The notes below the pieces were generated by a model, which made no database searches, was not told the origin of the DNA, and saw nothing but the letters and a program-made list of their open reading frames with translations. This document shows, in pieces, positions 27,443 through 36,301 of a stretch of DNA of 64,000 nt. The position numbers were made by a program, and so were the translations under genes. Origin of the DNA: Streptomyces sp. ALI-76-A. GTDB lineage: Bacteria; Actinomycetota; Actinomycetes; Streptomycetales; Streptomycetaceae. Location: positions 2,604,001 to 2,668,000 of the forward strand of contig NZ_JASVWB010000002.1 in the NCBI RefSeq assembly GCF_030287445.1. Reading direction: 5' to 3'. The first letter of the stretch is position 1; each line of letters starts with the position of its first letter.

Positions 27443-27546
27443 GGGGGCTCCTTGGTACGGGCCGGGCAGGTACTGCTGCCTACGCAGCCTACCTAGAGGC
27501 AAGGACCTGAGGTGACCCGGTACACTTCCCGACAGCTGAACAGCTT

Positions 27547-27629
27547 GCCCGGTTGGAGGAACTGGTCAGACTCGCGGTGCTCAAACCACCGTGCCTTAGG
27601 GCATGTGGGTTCGAATCCCACACCGGGCA
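27547..27629 (+). tRNA. tRNA-Leu (anticodon CAA)
   Basis: Acceptor stem GCCCGGT pairs with ACCGGGC (27622-27628), discriminator A at 27629, CCA not encoded. The anticodon stem CGGTG/CACCG carries the 7-nt loop CTCAAAC, so the anticodon is CAA (reads UUG). A long variable arm (TGCC-TTAG-GGCA) marks a class II tRNA, and the T-arm is GTGGGTTCGAATCCCAC. All parts fit tRNA-Leu. Confidence 0.97.
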
Positions 27630-27641
27630 CCTCAAGGAAGA

Positions 27642-27673
27642 AGCGGATGCTCACGTTCTCGTGAACATCCGCT
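27642..27673 (+). terminator. tRNA-Leu terminator
   Basis: Stem of 14 positions with one mismatch (27642-27655 with 27660-27673), TTCT loop, followed by TTTTTG. A classic intrinsic terminator 12 nt after the tRNA. Confidence 0.85.
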
Positions 27674-27715
27674 TTTTGCTGCGTGCCGTCACGATCAGTG
27701 ACACAGAGTTTCCGC

Positions 27716-28504
27716 ATGAACTTTCACGGCACTGAGGTTCGACAGAAGGCACTCACACTGCTGCGCAACGGCACGAAGAACGCGGATGTCGCCCGGGAAC
27801 TCAACGTCCCGCTGGGAACAGTCGGCTACTGGAAGCACCTGGACCGAGCGAAACGCGGCGAGTGTCCAGGCAAGCACGACCCCAAGTGTCCCCGATGCGA
27901 CGGACGAGACCTCGACGAGCCCGCGTACAGCTACCTACTGGGCCTCTACCTCGGTGACGGCCACATCAGTCACTACTCCGAACACCGAGTGCCCAACCTC
28001 ATGATCACCTGCGCCGATTCATGGCCCGGCCTGATGGACGACTGCGAACAAGCGATGCGCGCAGTCTTCCCCGACAATTCCGTCTGCCGCGTCCGCAGGA
28101 CCGGGTGCAGCAACGTGAAGGTCTATTCGAAGCACCCGCATTGCCTGTTCCCGCAACACGGCCCCGGCAAGAAGCACGACCGCACCATCGCTCTCGAGCC
28201 CTGGCAGCAAGCCATCGTCGACGCCCACCCGTGGGAATTCATCCGCGGCCTCATCCACTCGGACGGCTGCCGCATCACCAACTGGACCACTCGCCTCGTC
28301 GCCGGCGAGCGCAAGCGCTACGAACACCCCAGGTACTTCTTCACCAACGTGTCCAACGACATCCGCCAGCTCTACACCGACACCCTCGACAAACTCGGCG
28401 TCGAGTGGACGCACTGCACCAGGAACGGCAACCCGTTCAACATCTCCGTCGCCCGCAAAGCCTCCGTCGCCCTCATGGACACCCACGTGGGTCCCAAACA
28501 CTGA
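27716..28504 (+). CDS. HTH / zinc-knuckle / LAGLIDADG homing-endonuclease-like protein
   Basis: 262 residues from ATG 27716 (no good ribosome-binding site; an in-frame GTG at 27683 is possible). Order: helix-turn-helix at about 6-42 (KALTLLRNGTKNADVARELN, LGTVGYW); Cys/His cluster C50, H54, C58, C61; first LAGLIDADG-like helix LLGLYLGDGH at 74-83; second, FIRGLIHSDGC at 175-185. Both acidic residues expected for metal-dependent cleavage are present. It is not inside an intron or intein but stands alone right after tRNA-Leu. It may be a free-standing homing endonuclease, or a regulator evolved from one (the WhiA precedent). Confidence 0.7.
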   Translation: MNFHGTEVRQKALTLLRNGTKNADVARELNVPLGTVGYWKHLDRAKRGECPGKHDPKCPRCDGRDLDEPAYSYLLGLYLGDGHISHYSEHRVPNLMITCADSWPGLMDDCEQAMRAVFPDNSVCRVRRTGCSNVKVYSKHPHCLFPQHGPGKKHDRTIALEPWQQAIVDAHPWEFIRGLIHSDGCRITNWTTRLVAGERKRYEHPRYFFTNVSNDIRQLYTDTLDKLGVEWTHCTRNGNPFNISVARKASVALMDTHVGPKH

Positions 28505-28515
28505 CCCCGGTCGGG

Positions 28516-29946
28516 CTACTTGTCGTCCTCCCCGATGTGGTGCACCCGCACCAGGTTGGTCGAGCCTGAGACGCCGGGCGGCGAGCCGGCGGTGATGACG
28601 ACCGTGTCGCCCTTCTCGCAGCGGCCGTACTTCAGCAGCAGTTCGTCCACCTGGGCGACCATCGCGTCGGTCGAGTCGGCGTGGGGGCCGAGGAAGGTCT
28701 CGACCCCCCAGGTGAGGCTGAGCTGGGAGCGGGTGGCCGGTTCGGGGGTGAAGGCGAGGAGCGGGATCGGGGAGCGGTAGCGCGACAGGCGGCGGACCGT
28801 GTCGCCGGACTGGGTGAAGGCGACCAGGAACCTGGCGCCGAGGAAGTCGCCCATCTCCGCGGCCGCTCGGGCGACGGCGCCGCCCTGGGTGCGGGGCTTG
28901 TTGTGTTCCGTCAGGGGTGGCAGGCCCTTGGCGAGGATGTCCTCCTCGGCCGCTTCGACGATCTTCGCCATCGTGCGGACCGTCTCCACAGGGTGCTTTC
29001 CGACGCTGGTCTCGCCGGAGAGCATGACGGCGTCGGTGCCGTCGATGACGGCGTTGGCGACGTCGCTCGCCTCCGCCCTGGTCGGGCGGGAGTTCTCGAT
29101 CATGGAGTCGAGCATCTGGGTGGCGACGATGACCGGCTTGGCGTTGCGTCTGGCGAGTTTGACGGCGCGCTTCTGGACGAGGGGGACTTGTTCGAGGGGC
29201 ATTTCGACGCCGAGGTCGCCGCGGGCGACCATGATGCCGTCGAAGGCGTCGACGATGGCGTCGATGGCGTCGACGGCCTGGGGCTTCTCGATCTTGGCGA
29301 TGACGGGGAGGCGGCGGCCTTCCTCGTCCATGATGCGGTGGACGTCCTGGATGTCGTGGCCGCTGCGGACGAAGGAGAGGGCGATGATGTCGAAGCCCGC
29401 GTGCAGGGCCCAGCGGAGGTCGGCTTCGTCCTTGTCGGAGAGTGCGGGGACGGACACCGCGACTCCGGGGAGGTTGAGGCCTTTGTGGTCGGAGACCATG
29501 CCGCCTTCGATGACGGTGGTGTGGACGCGGGGGCCGTCGATCCCGGTGACCTGGAGGCTGACTTTGCCGTCGTCGACGAGGATGCGTTCGCCGGGGGTGA
29601 CGTCGGTGGCGAGGCCGGCGTGGGTGGTGCCGCAGGTGTGGCGGTCTCCTTCGGTGCCTTCTTCGACGGTGAGGGTGAAGGGGTCGCCGCGTTCGAGGAG
29701 TACGGGGCCTTCGGTGAAGCGGCCGAGGCGGATCTTCGGGCCTTGGAGGTCGGCGAGGATGCCGACGCTGTGGCCGGTCTCGTCGGAGGCCTTGCGTACG
29801 CGGTGGTAGCGCTCCTCGTGCTCGGCGTGGGTGCCGTGGCTGAGGTTGAGGCGGGCGACGTCCATTCCGGCGTGGACCAGGGCTTTGATCTGGTCGTACG
29901 AGTCGGTTGCGGGGCCCAGGGTGCAGACGATTTTCGCTCGGCGCAT
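28516..29946 (-). CDS. pyk: Pyruvate kinase
   Basis: Converts phosphoenolpyruvate and ADP to pyruvate and ATP. 476 residues from ATG 29946, starting MRRAKIVCTLGPATDS as in the family. Visible sites: NLSHGTHAEH (substrate Asn/Ser), the active-site Lys in VIAKIEKPQAVDAID, metal ligands in MVARGDLGVEMP, and TQMLDSM. The C-terminal allosteric domain begins at about 345. There is no Shine-Dalgarno; a TAGGGT hexamer lies 6 nt before the ATG, so the message may be leaderless. The gene is convergent with the LAGLIDADG gene, with 11 nt between. Confidence 0.97.
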   Translation of the reverse strand: MRRAKIVCTLGPATDSYDQIKALVHAGMDVARLNLSHGTHAEHEERYHRVRKASDETGHSVGILADLQGPKIRLGRFTEGPVLLERGDPFTLTVEEGTEGDRHTCGTTHAGLATDVTPGERILVDDGKVSLQVTGIDGPRVHTTVIEGGMVSDHKGLNLPGVAVSVPALSDKDEADLRWALHAGFDIIALSFVRSGHDIQDVHRIMDEEGRRLPVIAKIEKPQAVDAIDAIVDAFDGIMVARGDLGVEMPLEQVPLVQKRAVKLARRNAKPVIVATQMLDSMIENSRPTRAEASDVANAVIDGTDAVMLSGETSVGKHPVETVRTMAKIVEAAEEDILAKGLPPLTEHNKPRTQGGAVARAAAEMGDFLGARFLVAFTQSGDTVRRLSRYRSPIPLLAFTPEPATRSQLSLTWGVETFLGPHADSTDAMVAQVDELLLKYGRCEKGDTVVITAGSPPGVSGSTNLVRVHHIGEDDK

Positions 29947-30130
29947 GAGGCGACCCTAGGGCTTACCGGTGGGTAGGGAGTTCGGTGGGCGTGGCGGCTC
30001 GACCGTCTTCGGGTGAAGCGTTGTCGTCGAGGCTTGAAGGTGGCCGAGGGTGCTCAGACGGGCGTTCGATGGTCGTGTTCCTGTGCGGTCGCGGCTGGTG
30101 GTGACTCGTGTGGCGGTCCTGGCTGAGCGG

Positions 30131-30844
30131 TCACAGCTGTGGGGGTGCCATCGTGAAGCGGGCGTTGACGTGGGCGTGGACGCGTTGGCGTTGGGGTTCG
30201 AGGTCGAGGGGGGCGGCTGTGGTCTCCTCGGCGGCGTGGGTCATGGAGCGCATGCGGCCGATGGGTGCGGCGGGGCGGGTGGGTGGGGTGTTCTCGGCGC
30301 CGATGTCGGCGAGTTCGACGAGGGCGGCGAGGGTGGTGCCGAGTGCTTCGGCGTATTCCCGGGCGCGTTGGACGGCTTCGCGTACCGCTTGTTGGCGGGC
30401 TTCCCGGTGGGCGGGTGAGTCGGGGCGCAGGGCCCACCGGGGGCCGTCGACGCGGGTGAGGTCGAGGTCGGCGAGGCGGGTGGTGAGTTCGCCCAGGGCG
30501 GTGAAGTCGGTCAGTTCGGCGGTGAGGTGGACGCGGCCGTGGTAGGCGTGGACGCGTTCGCCGCGGCCTTCCTTGAGTTGGGGGGTGATGGAGAAGGCGC
30601 CGGTTTCGAGTCGTTCGACTGCTTCGCCGTAGGTTCTGATGAGGTCGAGGGCGGTGGTGTTGCGGCGGGTGAGGTCGTCGAGGGCGGCGCGGCGGTCTTT
30701 GCCGCGGGAGGCGATGGTGACGGTGATGCGGGCGATCTCGGGGTCGACTTCGAGGTGGGCTTCGCCGCGGACGGCGATGCGGGGGGCGTCGGGGGTGCCG
30801 TAGGGGACGGCGGGGCGGGTGTCATCGGTGGGTGGGGTGGTCAT
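30131..30844 (-). CDS. SIMPL (DUF541) domain protein
   Basis: 237 residues from ATG 30844; an in-frame GTG lies at 30853. The opening APRIAVRGEAHLEVDPEIARITVTIASRG is the hallmark beta-strand region of SIMPL/DUF541 proteins, cited here by its core RGEAHLEVDPEIA at about residues 22-34. Two duplicated alpha-beta halves follow. No signal peptide is seen, so it may be cytoplasmic, unlike many relatives. Known members form large oligomers and some affect stress or signalling; the function here is unknown. Confidence 0.8.
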   Translation of the reverse strand: MTTPPTDDTRPAVPYGTPDAPRIAVRGEAHLEVDPEIARITVTIASRGKDRRAALDDLTRRNTTALDLIRTYGEAVERLETGAFSITPQLKEGRGERVHAYHGRVHLTAELTDFTALGELTTRLADLDLTRVDGPRWALRPDSPAHREARQQAVREAVQRAREYAEALGTTLAALVELADIGAENTPPTRPAAPIGRMRSMTHAAEETTAAPLDLEPQRQRVHAHVNARFTMAPPQL

Positions 30845-30982
30845 GCGTTCCACTCTGTCAGGTGGTTCGCGCTCCTGGTCCTTTGTCGGTCATCAGATCG
30901 AAACCTGTGGGGTCTGTTCCGGCCGGGCGTGTACGGGTCAGAATCTACGCGCGTCATTGATCCGTCCCGAGGAGTTCGAGCC

Positions 30983-32788
30983 ATGCCGTTGAATCGCCGG
31001 AAGTTCCTGAAGAAGTCCGCCGTGACCGGGGCGGGGGTGGCGCTGGCGGGTGCGGTGGCGACTCCTGCGGCGCAGGCCGCGGAGGCGAAGAAGGGGCCGA
31101 GGCCGTCGAAGCGGTACGCGCTGACGGTGATGGGGACGACCGACCTGCACGGTCATGTCTTCAACTGGGACTACTTCAAGGACGCGGAGTACACCGACAC
31201 GCAGGGCAACGCGCAGGGTCTGGCGCGGGTGTCGACGCTGGTGAACCAGGTCCGAAAGGAGAAGGGCCGGGGGAACACGCTGTTGCTGGACGCCGGGGAC
31301 ACGATTCAGGGCACTCCGCTGACGTATTACTACGCGAAGGTGGATCCGATCACCGCCAAGGGTGGTCCGGTGCATCCGATGGCGGCGGCGATGAACGCGA
31401 TCGGGTATGACGCGGTGGCGCTCGGCAACCACGAGTTCAACTACGGCATCGAGACGCTGCGGAAGTTCGAGGAGCAGTGTGATTTCCCGCTGCTGGGTGC
31501 GAACGCGCTGGACGCGAAGACGCTGAAGCCGGCTTTTCCGCCGTATTTCATCAGGAAGTTCCCGGTGAAGGGTGCGCCGCCGGTGACGGTGGCGGTTCTC
31601 GGACTCACCAACCCGGGTATCGCGATCTGGGACAAGGCGTACGTGCAGGGCAGGCTCACGTTCCCGGGGCTGGAGGAGCAGGCGGCGAAGTGGGTGCCGA
31701 AGCTGCGGTCGATGGGTGCGGACGTGGTGGTCGTGTCGGCGCATTCCGGGTCGTCGGGTACGTCGTCGTACGGTGATCAGCTGCCGTACGTGGAGAACTC
31801 GGCGGCGTTGGTGGCGCAGCAGGTGCCGGGGATCGACGCGATTCTCGTCGGGCACGCGCATGTGGAGATTCCGGAGCTGCTGGTCACGAACGAGAAGTCC
31901 GGGAAGACGGTGGTGTTGTCGGAGCCGTTGGCGTATGCGGAGCGGCTGTCGTTGTTCGACTTCGAGCTGGAGTTCGTGAAGGGGCGCTGGCGGGTCGAGT
32001 CGGTGAAGGCGTCGGTGCGGAACTCGAACACGGTCGCCGACGATCCGCGGATCACGAGGCTGCTGAAGGACGATCATGATGTCGTCGTGGCGTATGTGAA
32101 CCAGGTGGTCGGTACGGCGACGGAGACGTTGACGACGGTGGAGGCGCGGTACAAGGACGCGCCGATCATCGATCTGATCACCAGGGTCCAGGAGGACGTG
32201 GTCAGGGCGGCGCTGGCGGGGACCGAGTTCGCGTCGCTGCCGGTGATCGCGCAGGCGTCGCCGTTCTCGCGGACGTCGGCGATTCCGGCCGGGGAGGTGA
32301 CGATCCGGGATCTGTCGAGTCTGTATGTGTACGACAACACGCTGGTCGCGAAGGTGATGACGGGGGCGCAGCTGCGGGCGTACCTGGAGTACTCGGCGCA
32401 GTATTTCGCGCAGACGGCGGCGGACACGGTGGTCGACGTGGCGAAGCTGACGAATGCGGGTGGGCGTCCGGACTACAACTACGACTATGTGTCGGGGGCG
32501 TCGTACGAGATCGACATCGCGCGGCCGGCGGGTGCGCGGATCAGGAATCTGTCGTACGACGGTGTCGCGTTGGATGACGCGCGGCAGTTCGTGCTGGCGG
32601 TGAACAACTACCGGGCGAACGGTGGTGGCGCGTTCCCGCATGTGGCGTCGGCGCGGGAGGTGTGGTCGGAGTCGACGGAGATCCGGACGCGGATCGCGGA
32701 GTGGGTGACGGCGAAGGGTGTGCTGGATCCGAAGGACTTCGCGTCGGTGAGCTGGACGTTGACGCGGGACGGTACCCCGGTGTTCTAG
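30983..32788 (+). CDS. Tat-exported bifunctional metallophosphatase / 5'-nucleotidase
   Basis: 601 residues from ATG 30983 (GAGGAG upstream). Twin-arginine signal peptide NRRKFLKKSAVTGAG (about 4-18) with a cleavage region near AQA (34). Metallophosphatase domain: TTDLHGH (about 51-57), DAGDTIQGT, GNHEFNYG, HSG, GHAHVE, the five usual metal-binding blocks. The C-terminal 5'-nucleotidase domain (about 350-601) has YVYDNTLVAKVMTG and NNYRANGGG. It should hydrolyse nucleotides or 2',3'-cyclic nucleotides outside the cell to recover phosphate and nucleosides. Codons end mostly in G rather than C, unlike the liv genes. Confidence 0.93.
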   Translation: MPLNRRKFLKKSAVTGAGVALAGAVATPAAQAAEAKKGPRPSKRYALTVMGTTDLHGHVFNWDYFKDAEYTDTQGNAQGLARVSTLVNQVRKEKGRGNTLLLDAGDTIQGTPLTYYYAKVDPITAKGGPVHPMAAAMNAIGYDAVALGNHEFNYGIETLRKFEEQCDFPLLGANALDAKTLKPAFPPYFIRKFPVKGAPPVTVAVLGLTNPGIAIWDKAYVQGRLTFPGLEEQAAKWVPKLRSMGADVVVVSAHSGSSGTSSYGDQLPYVENSAALVAQQVPGIDAILVGHAHVEIPELLVTNEKSGKTVVLSEPLAYAERLSLFDFELEFVKGRWRVESVKASVRNSNTVADDPRITRLLKDDHDVVVAYVNQVVGTATETLTTVEARYKDAPIIDLITRVQEDVVRAALAGTEFASLPVIAQASPFSRTSAIPAGEVTIRDLSSLYVYDNTLVAKVMTGAQLRAYLEYSAQYFAQTAADTVVDVAKLTNAGGRPDYNYDYVSGASYEIDIARPAGARIRNLSYDGVALDDARQFVLAVNNYRANGGGAFPHVASAREVWSESTEIRTRIAEWVTAKGVLDPKDFASVSWTLTRDGTPVF

Positions 32789-32946
32789 GGGTTCGGTGGG
32801 TGACGTCTACGGCGTCGGCGCTCGTTGGGGCGCCGGCGCCGTTTGCGCGGGGGACGTCGGTGTGTGGGCCGTGGGTGTGTGGGGCCGTCGCCGGCGTTGA
32901 GCTTTCCGAGTCGTGGCCCGATTTGTCAGCGCTCCATCCGTTTTTC

Positions 32947-34359
32947 TCACCTTCTGTCGACGAGTGGGGTCAGGGTTCGGGGGGCTTGGCGGGCCGGGGG
33001 GACGTGGGGGTGGGGTTCGAGTCCGAAGGTGGTGAAGGCGGTTCGGGTGGGCAGCGGGTAGGGGGCGTGGTCGGTGAGGGTGTTGAGGATGGTGGCGCTG
33101 CGCCAGGCGGCGAGGCCGAGGTCGGGGGTGCCGACGCCGTGGGAGTGGCGTGCGGCGTTCTGGACGTACACCGAGCCGGTGACGGAGGGGTCGAGGACGA
33201 GGCGGAACTGTTCGTCGACGCGGGGGCGTTCGCTGCTGTCGCGGCGCAGGTAGGGGTCGAGGCCGGCGAGGACGCGGTCGAGGGGGCGTTCGCGGTAGCC
33301 GGTGGCGAGGACGACGGCGTCGGTGGTGAGGCGGGAGCGGGTGTTCTGCTGGATGTGTTCGAGGTGGAGTTCGACTTTGGTGGTGGCGATGCGGCCGGCG
33401 GTGCGGACGCGGACGCCGGGGGTGAGGACGGCGTCGGGCCAGCCGCCGTGCAGGCTGCGGCGGTAGAGCTCGTCGTGGATGGCGGCGATGGTGGTGGCCT
33501 CGATGCCTTTGTGGAGTTGCCACTGGGCGGTGACGAGGCGGTCGCGGACGCCTTCGGGGAGGGCGTGGAAGTAGCGGGTGTAGTCGGGGGTGAAGTGTTC
33601 GAGGCCGAGCTTGGAGTACTCCATGGGGGCGAAGGCCTCGGTGCGGCCGAGCCAGTGGAGTCGCTCGTGGCCGGCGGGGCGGTGGCGGAGCAGGTCGAGG
33701 AAGATCTCGGCGCCGGACTGTCCTGAGCCGATGACGGTGACGTGGCCGGCGGTGAGCAGTGTGTCGCGGTGGTCGAGGTAGTCGGCGGCGTGGACGACGG
33801 GTACGGCGGGGGTGTCGACGAGGGGTGTGAGGGGTTCGGGGACGTAGGGCTCGGTGCCGATGCCGAGGACGACGTTCCTGGTGTGGGTGCGGCCGAGGGC
33901 TTCGGCTTCTCCGTCGGTGTCGAGCTGGGTGAAGTCGACTTCGAAGAGGTCGCGTTCGGAGTTCCAGCGGACGGCGTCGACCTGGTGGCCGAAGCGCAGG
34001 GTGGGGAGGTGGTCGCTGACCCAGCGGCAGTAGGCGTCGTATTCGGCGCGCTGGATGTGGAAGTGCTCGGCGAAGTAGAAGGGGAAGAGGCGTTCGCGGG
34101 CTTTGAGGTAGTTGAGGAAGGTCCAGGGGCTGGTGGGGTCGGCGAGGGTGACCAGGTCGGCGAGGAAGGGGACCTGGATGGTGGCGCCGTCGATGAGCAG
34201 GCCGGGGTGCCAGTCGAAGGTGGGGTGTTGTTCGTAGAAGACGGTGTGGAGGTCGGTGAGGGGGTGGGCGAGGGCGGCGAGGGAGAGGTTGAGGGGGCCG
34301 ATGCCGATGCCGACGAGGTCGTGGGGTCGGTCGGGTTCGTGGTGTGGGGGGTGGTTCAT
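32947..34359 (-). CDS. SidA/IucD/PvdA/DesB-family N-hydroxylating monooxygenase
   Basis: 470 residues from ATG 34359. FAD-binding GIGIGPLNLSLAAL at about 17-30, then FDWHPGLLIDGATIQVPFLADLVTLADPTS-type substrate region (cited in part: VPFLADLVTLADP), NADPH-binding IGSGQSGAEIFLDLL, and ATGYRERPLD near the C-terminus. The family hydroxylates the terminal amine of ornithine, lysine or cadaverine. It overlaps by 4 nt (ATGA) the decarboxylase gene upstream, so the likely substrate is the diamine that enzyme makes, as DesB acts on cadaverine in desferrioxamine synthesis. desC and desD are absent here. Confidence 0.9.
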   Translation of the reverse strand: MNHPPHHEPDRPHDLVGIGIGPLNLSLAALAHPLTDLHTVFYEQHPTFDWHPGLLIDGATIQVPFLADLVTLADPTSPWTFLNYLKARERLFPFYFAEHFHIQRAEYDAYCRWVSDHLPTLRFGHQVDAVRWNSERDLFEVDFTQLDTDGEAEALGRTHTRNVVLGIGTEPYVPEPLTPLVDTPAVPVVHAADYLDHRDTLLTAGHVTVIGSGQSGAEIFLDLLRHRPAGHERLHWLGRTEAFAPMEYSKLGLEHFTPDYTRYFHALPEGVRDRLVTAQWQLHKGIEATTIAAIHDELYRRSLHGGWPDAVLTPGVRVRTAGRIATTKVELHLEHIQQNTRSRLTTDAVVLATGYRERPLDRVLAGLDPYLRRDSSERPRVDEQFRLVLDPSVTGSVYVQNAARHSHGVGTPDLGLAAWRSATILNTLTDHAPYPLPTRTAFTTFGLEPHPHVPPARQAPRTLTPLVDRR

Positions 34360-35714
34360 CGGGGGGTGGTTCCTTCCACGAGTCTCAGGAGGTCGGCGAG
34401 GTCGTCGGGGCGGGTGTGGGGGTTGAGGAGGGTTGCCTTGAGCCAGAGCCGGCCGTCGAGGCGGGCGCGGCCGAGGACGGCGTGGCCTTGGGTGAGGAGG
34501 TGTCGGCGTACGGCGGCGACGGTGTCGTCGGTGGCGTCGGCGGGCCGGAACAGGACGGTGCTGAGGGTGGGCCGATCGTAGAGCTCGTAGCGGGGGTGGG
34601 CGTGGACGAGGGCGGCGAGGTGTTGTGCCAGGTCGCAGACCTGGTCGACGAGGGCGGCGAGGCCGGTGCGGCCGAGGGCCTTGAGGGTGACGGCGATCTT
34701 GAGGATGTCGGGGCGGCGGCTGGTGCGGGGGTTGCGGCCGAGGAGGTCGGGCAGGCCGGCTTCGGTGTCGTCGTCGGCGTTGAGGTAGTCGGTGTGCTGG
34801 TGCAGGGCGGTGAGGTCATGGGGGTCGGTGACGGTGAGGAGGCCGGCGGCGATGGGCTGCCAGCCGAGTTTGTGCAGGTCGAGGGTGACGGTGTCGGCAG
34901 CTTCGAGTCCGGTGAGGCGGTGTCGGTGGCGGTCGCTGAGGAGGAGTCCTCCGCCGTAGGCGGCGTCGATGTGGAGGCGGGCGCCGTGGGCGGCGCACAG
35001 GGCGGCGATCTCGGGCAGCGGGTCGATGAGTCCGGCGTCGGTGGTGCCCGCGGTGGCGGCGACGAGGAGGGGGCCGGACAGGGTGGTGAGGGCGTCGTCG
35101 AGGGCGGCGGGGTCGAGGGTGCCGGCGGGGGCGGGTACGACGACGGGGTCGGGCAGTCCGAGCAGCCAGGCGGCGCGGGGCAGTGAGTGGTGGGCGTTGG
35201 CGGCGTGGACGAGGCGGACGGTTCCGCCGTGCCGTTCGCGGGCCAGGAGGAGGGCGAGCTGGTTGGATTCGGTGCCGCCGGTGGTGACGAGTGCGTCGGT
35301 GGCGTCGGCCTCGCGGGCGAGTGCCCGGGTCACCAGTGTCTCCAGTGCGGAGGCGGCCGGGGCCTGGTCCCAGGAGTCGAGGGAGGGGTTGAGGACGCCG
35401 GCGGCGAGGTCGGCGGCGGTGGCGAGGGCGAGGGGCGGGCAGTGCAGGTGGGCGGCGCAGTGGGGGTGGGCGGGGTCGGCGGAGCCCTCGGCGAGGGCGG
35501 TGATGAGGCGGCGTAGGGCGTCCGGGTCGCCCTCGTCGGGCAGGACGTCGCCGACCGCGTCCCGTACGCGTGCGGCGACCGCTTCCGGGCCGCCCGGCGG
35601 GAGCGGTCCGCCGCGGGCCCGGGTCCCGTCGCGCAGCGCGTCGAGGACGGTGTGGAGCAGGGGTCGCAGGGCGTGGGGGCCGTCGGGTCCTGAGGCGAGC
35701 GGCGGCATGCTCAT
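34356..35714 (-). CDS. PLP-dependent diamine-forming decarboxylase, DesA-like
   Basis: 452 residues from ATG 35714, with GGAGG 7 nt upstream. Group II decarboxylase fold: TTGGTESNQLALLLAR, the Asp-containing HIDAAYGGG, and the PLP-binding Lys in TVTLDLHKLGWQP. It resembles DesA and L-2,4-diaminobutyrate/tyrosine decarboxylases. Given the coupled N-hydroxylase gene, lysine decarboxylation to cadaverine is the best guess; ornithine cannot be excluded. No DmdR/IdeR iron box was found in the upstream 130 nt, so iron control is not evident. Confidence 0.85.
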   Translation of the reverse strand: MSMPPLASGPDGPHALRPLLHTVLDALRDGTRARGGPLPPGGPEAVAARVRDAVGDVLPDEGDPDALRRLITALAEGSADPAHPHCAAHLHCPPLALATAADLAAGVLNPSLDSWDQAPAASALETLVTRALAREADATDALVTTGGTESNQLALLLARERHGGTVRLVHAANAHHSLPRAAWLLGLPDPVVVPAPAGTLDPAALDDALTTLSGPLLVAATAGTTDAGLIDPLPEIAALCAAHGARLHIDAAYGGGLLLSDRHRHRLTGLEAADTVTLDLHKLGWQPIAAGLLTVTDPHDLTALHQHTDYLNADDDTEAGLPDLLGRNPRTSRRPDILKIAVTLKALGRTGLAALVDQVCDLAQHLAALVHAHPRYELYDRPTLSTVLFRPADATDDTVAAVRRHLLTQGHAVLGRARLDGRLWLKATLLNPHTRPDDLADLLRLVEGTTPR

Positions 35715-36301
35715 CGGTGTCCTCCGGGACGCTGCTGGGGACGCGTGATGTCAGCGTGTACGCGGTCGCGTGGGCGTGCCCGGAAGGTTCAACGATCGGA
35801 ACCCGGAAGGGGGTACGTGCGCTGGTGGGGAGGCTTCGGCGACGAGGGATGCGGCCGGGACGGGGGTGGGGAGAGGCCGATCGGGCCGCGCCACGGCGGC
35901 TGCCGCCCCGGCCCTTCTCATCGCCGCCCCGGCCCGGCGATCGCCCCGGGCCCAGCCGCTCGCGGGACTTCACGCGAGAAGGGCCGATGGGCTGCTGTGG
36001 CGGCTGCCGCCCCTCGGACCCCGTGGCGGAGGGCGGGCCGGGAGCGGGGTCCGGGCTGTGGCGGGGGCGGGAGGCAGCGGGGCGCTGGCGGCAGGCCACC
36101 CTCCCGGGCCCGGTCACCGTACCGGGACCTCGCTCTCCCGCCCCGCCCCGGACCCCGACCCCGCGCGTCCCGATCCGTGAACGTCCGCCCGGTCGGGCGC
36201 GCCCGACCGGCAGGTGCCGCGGGGTGCGGGTCCGAAGGCGTGCGTGTGGTCCGGGGTCCGTGGGGGTGGGGGCGGAGGCGTGTCCCCGTCGCGGGCCGGC
36301 G
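35715..36301. other. Gene-free spacer upstream of the decarboxylase pair
   Basis: 587 nt between the decarboxylase start and the end of pepN. It is G/C-rich and contains two near-identical copies of GGCGGCTGCCGCCCC (about 35898 and 36001), each self-complementary. It should hold the promoter of the two-gene operon. I see no protein-like ORF with a ribosome-binding site, and no iron box. Confidence 0.5.

Noticed and set aside
27547..28504. tRNA-Leu as the attachment site of an integrative element
   Set aside because: No integrase gene, no repeat of the tRNA 3' end downstream, and pyk follows directly after the single LAGLIDADG gene.
35715..35850. An iron box (DmdR/IdeR) before the decarboxylase/hydroxylase operon
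   Set aside because: No TTAGGTTAGGCTAACCTAA-like palindrome could be found by eye on either strand.
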